Source: a bacterium
Lineage (GTDB): Bacteria > DRYD01 > JALUEN01
Assembly (NCBI GenBank): GCA_027052755.1
Contig: JALUEN010000090.1
Location: 1 to 11,865, forward strand
Length of the DNA: 11,865 nt
Direction of reading: 5' to 3'
Shown here: one piece after another, positions 7,132 through 11,865 of the stretch
How positions within the stretch are numbered: the first letter of the stretch is position 1
How the letters are laid out: every line of letters starts with the position of its first letter
The notes under the pieces: generated by a model
What the model was told of the DNA's origin: nothing
The model's database searches: none
What the model saw: the letters and a program-made list of their open reading frames with translations, nothing else
Program-made: the position numbers and the translations under genes

Positions 7132-7809
7132 TCAGTTTTCCTCCTGATTTTCACTAAATCGTTCTTTTTTTTCATCAAGTATTTCAGCAGCATCATCGGT
7201 AGTGTTCTCCCTAATTCCCCCAAAAGCCTGCTTTATACAGTACTCCTGAAATTCCAATAGATTAGGGTAAACCGGAACCCCTTTACGTCCTTTAGATAAG
7301 AAAGCCTCCAGTGAACCGTCAGTTTTCACATCTCTCAAAGCTTCCTGAAGGAGTTTGACCAGTTTCCTGAAGTTCAGCTCAGTTGAGAGCGTTACCTCAT
7401 CTCCAAGGAGAGCTCGGTAATTGAAGTAAACATCCTCTATCCTATAGACCATGTTGTCCTTAGTTATGAAGTCTATCAAGAGCATCTCCCTGTATCTAGG
7501 TTTGAGGTCTATGTCTAACCCCTCGCCCACCTCACCGAAAAGTCCTCTAGTGATGAGTTTCCTCAGTTTTGAAGGCTCAACCCTATCCTTACCTAAATTT
7601 ACCTTAACAAGTCCCATAGAAAAAAACAGGATATCGTTTTTCTTTACCTTTTTTATGACAGTTTGCTCAATATAGTTAGCCCCTGTATCCTCCCTTAACT
7701 CTGAAGACTTAGGGGAAGGGTTTGAGATCTCAGAAAATATCTTGTGCTCAATGATAAGCTCATCCCCGTCTATCTTCAAAGCTTTTATCCTAAAGGGGAT
7801 ATAAGACAA
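7132..7809 (-). CDS. Unrecognised 225-residue protein
   Basis: I do not recognise this family. The start is placed at a TTG (7807-7809) because GGAGG lies eight bases upstream. An in-frame GTG at 7816-7818, three codons earlier, overlaps that SD and is unlikely to be used. The N-terminal half looks like alternating beta strands (SYIPFRIKALKIDGDELIIE at the start, then short charged loops). A middle part holds hydrophobic strands (ILFFSMGLVKV, then MLLIDFITKD). A helical region follows (LNFRKLVKLLQEAL). The last 25 or so residues are acidic, polar and probably disordered. There is no signal peptide or membrane segment and only one Cys, so it is likely a soluble cytoplasmic protein. It begins 39 bases after the Cys-rich gene and ends 93 bases before spoVS. 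This places it in the kamE operon, but gives no firm role. Confidence 0.75.
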   Translation of the reverse strand: MSYIPFRIKALKIDGDELIIEHKIFSEISNPSPKSSELREDTGANYIEQTVIKKVKKNDILFFSMGLVKVNLGKDRVEPSKLRKLITRGLFGEVGEGLDIDLKPRYREMLLIDFITKDNMVYRIEDVYFNYRALLGDEVTLSTELNFRKLVKLLQEALRDVKTDGSLEAFLSKGRKGVPVYPNLLEFQEYCIKQAFGGIRENTTDDAAEILDEKKERFSENQEEN

Positions 7810-7814
7810 AGTTT

Positions 7815-7822
7815 CCACCTCC
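7815..7822 (-). promoter_or_regulatory. Ribosome binding site that decides the TTG start at 7809
   Basis: GGAGGTGG is a close match to the anti-SD. It sits eight bases before the TTG but overlaps the upstream in-frame GTG, so it supports the shorter protein. Confidence 0.6.
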
Positions 7823-7848
7823 GGAGTATTGAGGCTTAAAACAATGGA

Positions 7849-8139
7849 CTAACCCAAGGTCTGCCCCTTCTTGTCCGGGAACGGACAGGGTTCACAATCT
7901 GCTACGCTCTGGAGAGGTCTAGCGTAGTAGGTGTGTGTACAGTTAATGAATACCTTTGGAGGGTCCTGAGCCATATCAAACCCGAAATCAAAGTAAGGGC
8001 AGAACTCATCAGGAATGTGTTTCAGACAGAAGTGATAAAGCTCGTCATATTGTTCCTGAGAGGTATGCTGATAGAAGTGCCTCTCACATTGGAATATACC
8101 GAGCTGTGAGTTTCTGAACTTACATGGTCTGTAACTCAT
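7849..8139 (-). CDS. Small Cys/His-rich protein of unknown function
   Basis: This 96-residue soluble protein does not belong to a family I recognise. It holds seven cysteines (C6, C18, C38, C47, C67, C82, C85) and five histidines (H21, H25, H36, H41, H69). There is one close CxxC pair near the end (CEPC, 82-85) and an aromatic-rich middle (CPYFDFGFDM, 47-56). The pattern suggests metal or iron-sulfur cluster binding, but no standard zinc-finger or ferredoxin spacing is matched. No signal peptide is visible, so disulfide bonding outside the cell is less likely. An ATG has AAGGGGGG about six bases upstream. It follows kamE by 31 bases, so it may serve the aminomutase or simply share its transcript. 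Coding status is well supported by the SD, the operon spacing and the non-random composition. Confidence 0.78.
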   Translation of the reverse strand: MSYRPCKFRNSQLGIFQCERHFYQHTSQEQYDELYHFCLKHIPDEFCPYFDFGFDMAQDPPKVFINCTHTYYARPLQSVADCEPCPFPDKKGQTLG

Positions 8140-8170
8140 TTTATTCCCCCCTTCACAAGTACAGTATTCT

Positions 8171-8905
8171 CTATTCTCCCTTAAATCTCTTCACATAGTT
8201 CTGTACGATGAACGAGGCTACATCATTAGGGTAGGTATCAGGCCCGAATCCTGCATCGTATCCTAGCTCCTGAGCTAGCCTATGCGATATCCTAGGACCT
8301 CCCGCTATCAGTATAACCTTATCCCTGAGTCCCTCTGCTTCCAGGAGATCCACCAATTTTGTCAGGTTCTTTATATGTATATTCTTCTGTGTAACCACCT
8401 GAGATACTAGGATAACCTCAGCGCCAAGTTCCTTAACTTTTCTCACTAATTCCTCTGGTGGTACTTGAGCACCTAGATTATAGACCTGGAAACATGAGTA
8501 AGCTTCTAGGCCTTTCTCCCCTCTATAACCTTTCATATTCAGGATACTATCAAGTCCAACGGTGTGAGCATCAGAACCTATGGTAGCTCCTACAACTTTC
8601 AACTTCTTCCCTATATATTTCTCAGCGAACTTCTCAACCTCTTTTTTAGACATCTTCTTATACTCAGGGACTACAGGGTTAAGCTGACTGATATCCACAT
8701 CGTGGACGGTGCTACCATAAGCCACGAAGAAGGTGAAGTTCTCATCTAGCGGTTCCACCCAGGCCAGTTTAACCTCCTGAAACCCCATCTTTGACAACAA
8801 TACTCTAGCCGCTTCCTCAGCCAGCAGTTTATCTCCTATCGGCAATGTGAAGCTAAGCTGGACATACCCATCTCCCATAGTATCACCGTAGGGCTTTATC
8901 CTCAA
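8171..8905 (-). CDS. kamE: Lysine 5,6-aminomutase beta subunit (cobalamin and PLP binding)
   Basis: With its alpha partner KamD, KamE moves the terminal amino group of D-lysine or L-beta-lysine from C6 to C5 using adenosylcobalamin and PLP, a step of anaerobic lysine fermentation. The 244 residues show the N-terminal family segment PYGDT..DG..QLSFTLP (5-22), the base-off cobalamin motif DAHTVG (112-117) with axial ligand His114, Lys125 eleven residues later (the spacing of His133 and Lys144 in the Clostridium sticklandii enzyme, Lys144 being the PLP Schiff-base residue), SQVVTQ (168-173) and GGPRIS (202-207). Both cofactor anchors are present. The start is a TTG with GGAGAGGTGAT just upstream; an in-frame TAA lies two codons before it. 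It overlaps the metallophosphatase gene by 23 bases. No alpha-subunit gene is adjacent, which is unusual. A related aminomutase with another substrate cannot be excluded. Confidence 0.92.
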   Translation of the reverse strand: MRIKPYGDTMGDGYVQLSFTLPIGDKLLAEEAARVLLSKMGFQEVKLAWVEPLDENFTFFVAYGSTVHDVDISQLNPVVPEYKKMSKKEVEKFAEKYIGKKLKVVGATIGSDAHTVGLDSILNMKGYRGEKGLEAYSCFQVYNLGAQVPPEELVRKVKELGAEVILVSQVVTQKNIHIKNLTKLVDLLEAEGLRDKVILIAGGPRISHRLAQELGYDAGFGPDTYPNDVASFIVQNYVKRFKGE

Positions 8906-10145
8906 TAGTTATCACCTCTCCTTCAGGGGTATAGTACTCAATGAAAGGTTGACTCTCTGGGATTCCATGGAGATCAGTATTTATTAAGTTACCCCCGTAA
9001 GCTATAATCGGCACTTTAGATCCAGCTTCTAAATACTTCAAAGGGGTATGACCTATAATTAGTCTTTTTAGGCTAAGCTTCTCCATAAGACTCAGGATAC
9101 GCTCCTCAGATGGTGGTTGGATATTACGGTTAGAGAAAGCATCAATACCCCATATTCCCCTACTCCAGAGGACCTGAACTTTGAACTTCTCCTTCTCCTC
9201 CTCTGTTAAGCTATTTACTCCCTCTATCAAGACCTTCTCTAGGAGCTGGAGATCATCTGGAAGGGTATGAGACATCAGGTAACCATTAATTTTTACTAGG
9301 AGAAGCATCTCCTCTAAGATAGACGCTAGAGGAGATGTGGTCATCTCCTCTAACCAGCGATTGATACCTCCAAAGCTATCGCAGGTCTGTTTTCCACCTT
9401 GAATGTACCAATTGAGAAACTCCATAAACTGAGAAACCTCTTCCTGAGAGAGACCCATTGAGATCCCTTTAAACATCGCCTGGTAGAAGTTAGCTGTAGC
9501 TGTTTCCAGTAGCTCAAAGAAGGCCTCCCCTAATCTCTCTTGAAGGCCTTTGTAGACTCTGAGAGCTTTTTCCATCATATCCTCGTGATTACCTTTAAGG
9601 AGGAACAACCTGTAGTTAGCCCTCAGCTCTGGATCAGCTTTTAAATCACCCTTCAGCTTAGATAGGAGAAGCAGTATCCTGTAGCTTCCCCATATCCACT
9701 CCTCCCTAGGTCCCTCTAACTGCTCTCCTCTCCAATCAACGTAATCTCCAATTAATACTAGGTCCGTAGGTTCAGAGTCTCGCCTCCACCTAAACTCCAT
9801 TGGGTTAGAAGCACTCTCGTACTCCACCAAATCATTCTCAGTTAGAATCCTGACAAGTCTGAAGTAATCACCATGTAGATCACCTATAACTATCAGTCTC
9901 CTCTTAGGGAGATCTGCATCTCCTTCCCCTTGTTCATCAGTTAAAACTTCCGTATGCTCTCTCTTCTCTGATATCTCAAACTCCCCAGAGCTCTCAGGGG
10001 ACTGCTCAGGTTTACCCTGCTCGCTAAAGTTTAAAGAGGAGTCGTTATTAGGTTCCTGTGAGCTTTCCTGAGAGCTCTGAGATTGCTCCTTATCTCTCTT
10101 AGGCGCGATTCTCTCCACTATTTTCTTAAACAATCTCCTTACCAC
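8883..10145 (-). CDS. PPP-family metallophosphatase with disordered N-terminal region
   Basis: This is a 420-residue calcineurin-like phosphoesterase. The two-metal site motifs are in order: GDLHGD (88-93), GDYVDWRG (133-140), GNHED (185-189), a later His (H293) and GHTP (365-368). This set matches the PPP-type branch that includes bacterial Ser/Thr phosphatases and diadenosine tetraphosphatases; the substrate cannot be read from sequence. It is larger than the usual 220-270 residues. An N-terminal stretch (1-80) is basic for 20 residues and then rich in Ser, Glu and Gln with no predicted structure. About 100 residues of mostly helical insert (195-290) lie between GNHED and H293. GTG is the start, with GGAGGT eight bases upstream. 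The gene starts 31 bases after clpP and its 3' end overlaps kamE by 23 bases, so they are one transcript. No signal peptide is visible. Confidence 0.88.
   Translation of the reverse strand: MVRRLFKKIVERIAPKRDKEQSQSSQESSQEPNNDSSLNFSEQGKPEQSPESSGEFEISEKREHTEVLTDEQGEGDADLPKRRLIVIGDLHGDYFRLVRILTENDLVEYESASNPMEFRWRRDSEPTDLVLIGDYVDWRGEQLEGPREEWIWGSYRILLLLSKLKGDLKADPELRANYRLFLLKGNHEDMMEKALRVYKGLQERLGEAFFELLETATANFYQAMFKGISMGLSQEEVSQFMEFLNWYIQGGKQTCDSFGGINRWLEEMTTSPLASILEEMLLLVKINGYLMSHTLPDDLQLLEKVLIEGVNSLTEEEKEKFKVQVLWSRGIWGIDAFSNRNIQPPSEERILSLMEKLSLKRLIIGHTPLKYLEAGSKVPIIAYGGNLINTDLHGIPESQPFIEYYTPEGEVITIEDKALR
8911..8921 (-). promoter_or_regulatory. Ribosome binding site for the TTG start of kamE
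   Basis: GGAGAGGTGAT, including an eight-base match to the anti-SD (GAGGTGAT), sits five bases before the TTG at 8905. It lies inside the 3' end of the metallophosphatase gene. It supports a start that keeps the conserved PYGDT segment. Confidence 0.75.
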
Positions 10146-10176
10146 GGTCTATTACCTCCAGAGATTCCCTGTATAA

Positions 10177-10842
10177 TTACTTCGCTTCCTGAGAGGTTAT
10201 GCCCCTGATCTCAGGGGTTATGATCTCATCTATAATCCCGTATTCCTTTGCCTCCTGAGAGCTCATAAACCTGTCTCTATCCGTATCTCGCTCTATCTTC
10301 TCTATGGGTTGTCCAGTGTGCTTAGCCAGAATCTCATTGATTATCTTCCTAAGCCTCATGATTTCCCTAGCGTGTATATCTATATCAACCGCTTGTCCGC
10401 CTATACTGGATATCCAAGGCTGGTGGATCATTATCCTGGAATAAGGAAGCGCAAACCTCTTTCCTTTAGTTCCTCCTGCCAGTATGAGAGCAGCTGCGCT
10501 AGCTGCCATACCTACACATATAGTAGATACATCAGGCTTTATCACCTGTATCGTGTCGTATATAGCTAGACCAGCTGTAACGCTTCCCCCAGGGCTGTTG
10601 ATATATATATCTATATCCTTCTCCGGGTCCTCTTTCTCAAGGAATAGAAGCTGAGCAATAACTAGGTTAGCTAAGGTATCAGTTATAGTATCACCAATGA
10701 AAACTATCCTCTCCTTAAGGAGCCTAGAGTATATATCATATGCTCGCTCGCCTCTAGGAGTCTGTTCCACTACAATAGGTACAAGAGTGTCCATAGGTTT
10801 ACTCGGCACCCAGAGGTTACTAGTGTAAAACAGGTCTCTCAT
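10177..10842 (-). CDS. clpP: ATP-dependent Clp protease proteolytic subunit ClpP
   Basis: ClpP is the serine peptidase that forms a double heptameric barrel and degrades unfolded proteins fed by ClpX or ClpA/C in the cytoplasm. With the ATG at 10840-10842 it has 221 residues. The catalytic triad is Ser115 (in MAASAA), His140 (in MIHQP) and Asp190 (last Asp of DTDRD). The oxyanion-loop motif INSPGGSV is at about 82-89 and the handle helix at about 150-175. The N-terminal region is about ten to fifteen residues longer than in many ClpPs, consistent with a propeptide. An upstream in-frame TTG (10860) would add six residues, but AAGGGGGAGAGG sits between the two and fits the ATG. It follows trigger factor by 29 bases, the classic tig-clpP pairing. 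The usual next gene clpX is not here; a metallophosphatase gene takes its place. Confidence 0.96.
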   Translation of the reverse strand: MRDLFYTSNLWVPSKPMDTLVPIVVEQTPRGERAYDIYSRLLKERIVFIGDTITDTLANLVIAQLLFLEKEDPEKDIDIYINSPGGSVTAGLAIYDTIQVIKPDVSTICVGMAASAAALILAGGTKGKRFALPYSRIMIHQPWISSIGGQAVDIDIHAREIMRLRKIINEILAKHTGQPIEKIERDTDRDRFMSSQEAKEYGIIDEIITPEIRGITSQEAK

Positions 10843-10845
10843 ATC

Positions 10846-10857
10846 CCTCTCCCCCTT
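10846..10857 (-). promoter_or_regulatory. Ribosome binding site that decides the clpP start
   Basis: AAGGGGGAGAGG lies just upstream of the ATG at 10842 and downstream of the alternative TTG at 10860. The shorter 221-residue ClpP is therefore the more likely product. Confidence 0.7.
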
Positions 10858-10871
10858 CAAATCAGTGAGAT

Positions 10872-11865
10872 CTAGTCATTAGAGCTCTCGCCTGTAGCTA
10901 GCGCCTCGTTAATCGCCTCAGCTACCGCTTCCTCCCCCTCTTTATAGAACTCCTTGGTAACAACATCCCATACCTTCCTAGCTAGGAGCTCATTTAAAAC
11001 TGATTGATATATATCGTTGAAGGCAGCCTCCGGAGAGAAACCGCTCTGGAGAAGCTGGAAGAACCTCATCCTGAAGGTATCATCCGTTTCTATGAGTTTT
11101 CTAACATCATCCGGTGAGATAGAAACTCCTAGTTCCTTGGTCAGTGCATCCATTATTATCATAGCTTTCACATCTCTCTCCGCTCGCTTCCTTATCTCCT
11201 GGTTAAACTCCTCCTCTGTAATCCCGCGTTCTTTGAGGTAGTCTTCAAGTGATCTCCAGTTCCTTAGTATATCCTCCCTCAGGTGTTCCATTTGATGCTC
11301 TACCATGGACTTAGGTAGTGGAACCTCAAGGTGTTCCATTAAGTAGTTAAAGACCTGGTTAAGGGCAGATCTCTTATTAAGCGATTCATAAGCTGATTCT
11401 AGAGCCTTCTTAATCTGGTCCTTCAACTCGTTCAGATCTTTAGCCTTTAGTTTCTTAGCGAACTCATCATTGACCTCTGGTAAAACCTTCTTCATAACCT
11501 CCTTAACAGCTAACCTAACCTCTACTTCCTTTCCTGCTAAATCTTTTATGTGGAAATCCTCAGGGAAAGAGACCTTAAATGTCTTCTGCTCCTCAGCTTT
11601 CATCCCTATGATGTTCTCATATATTGCTGGTAGGAGCGAGTTCTCATCCACCTCAACAACGTGTTCCTCATCAATATTACCAGCCACTACCTTATCGCCT
11701 TCCTTCATCTCATAGGCTAACCTGACCCTGTAACCATCATCAACGGGTTCATCAACCTTCTCGTAAGTAGCTAAGGTCTCCCTCATTGACTCCAGCTGCT
11801 CGTTGATATCCTCCTCTGTAACCTTCTTCTCCGGCAGTTTCACCACTATATCGGAAAGCGGAGGT
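10872..11865 (-). CDS. tig: Trigger factor, N-terminal part beyond window
   Basis: Trigger factor is the ribosome-bound chaperone and prolyl isomerase that meets nascent chains. The frame is open to the right edge, with the last upstream codons reading PPLSDI before [12 protein letters not shown] at 11844-11846 is therefore internal and not the start. The visible 330 residues cover the linker that follows the ribosome-binding domain, the FKBP-like isomerase domain (about 40-135, with IIGMK and [17 protein letters not shown]), the hinge [12 protein letters not shown], and the helical C-terminal substrate cradle. The ribosome-binding N-terminal domain, normally about 110 residues with the GFRxGKxP loop, lies outside the window. 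The TAG stop at 10872-10874 is 29 bases before clpP. The protein is acidic and rich in Glu/Lys, as in thermophile homologues. Confidence 0.96.
   Translation of the reverse strand, partial: PPLSDIVVKLPEKKVTEEDINEQLESMRETLATYEKVDEPVDDGYRVRLAYEMKEGDKVVAGNIDEEHVVEVDENSLLPAIYENIIGMKAEEQKTFKVSFPEDFHIKDLAGKEVEVRLAVKEVMKKVLPEVNDEFAKKLKAKDLNELKDQIKKALESAYESLNKRSALNQVFNYLMEHLEVPLPKSMVEHQMEHLREDILRNWRSLEDYLKERGITEEEFNQEIRKRAERDVKAMIIMDALTKELGVSISPDDVRKLIETDDTFRMRFFQLLQSGFSPEAAFNDIYQSVLNELLARKVWDVVTKEFYKEGEEAVAEAINEALATGESSND

Noticed and set aside
8883..10145. Naming the metallophosphatase as ApaH or as a Ser/Thr protein phosphatase
   Set aside because: The metal motifs are shared by both groups, and the long insert and N-terminal leader fit neither well enough to choose a substrate.
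11844..11846. GTG as the start of trigger factor
   Set aside because: The frame continues upstream to the window edge, and the protein would lack the ribosome-binding domain; the gene is cut by the window.

Overview
The window comes from a bacterial chromosome: it carries trigger factor, ClpP and TsaB. The host is probably a thermophile from a sparsely sampled lineage. Arginine is mostly AGA/AGG (13 of 17 Arg codons in the leftmost gene), ATA is common, and CTAG is unusually frequent. SpoVS, a CaCA exchanger and a lysine 5,6-aminomutase subunit would fit several thermophilic groups, and I cannot name the phylum. All twelve genes lie on the minus strand with gaps mostly of 7 to 40 bases, so transcription runs from the right edge to the left edge. 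No RNA gene, insertion sequence, CRISPR array or plus-strand gene could be supported.

First transcription group (about 11865 down to 6401): trigger factor (5' end cut by the window), ClpP, a PPP-type metallophosphatase with a disordered N-terminus, the cobalamin/PLP-binding beta subunit of lysine 5,6-aminomutase (KamE) without its alpha subunit beside it, a small Cys/His-rich protein, an unrecognised 225-residue protein, and a double-domain SpoVS. The group ends in a strong intrinsic terminator at 6401-6432.

Second group (6360 down to the left edge): a WecA/TagO-type polyprenyl-phosphate sugar-1-phosphate transferase, TsaB (t6A tRNA modification), a biotin-protein ligase without a repressor domain, a CaCA cation exchanger, a concentrative nucleoside transporter, and the N-terminal part of a PAS-histidine-kinase-like protein whose phosphoacceptor histidine is replaced by glutamate.

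The most interesting spot is the SpoVS gene. Two complete SpoVS domains are joined in frame across a run of eight G, followed five bases later by an ATG exactly where a normal SpoVS protein starts. Losing or gaining one G would split the gene into two separate SpoVS genes. Other points worth checking are the histidine-less kinase, the stand-alone KamE in a tig-clpP operon, and the Cys/His-rich neighbour of KamE.
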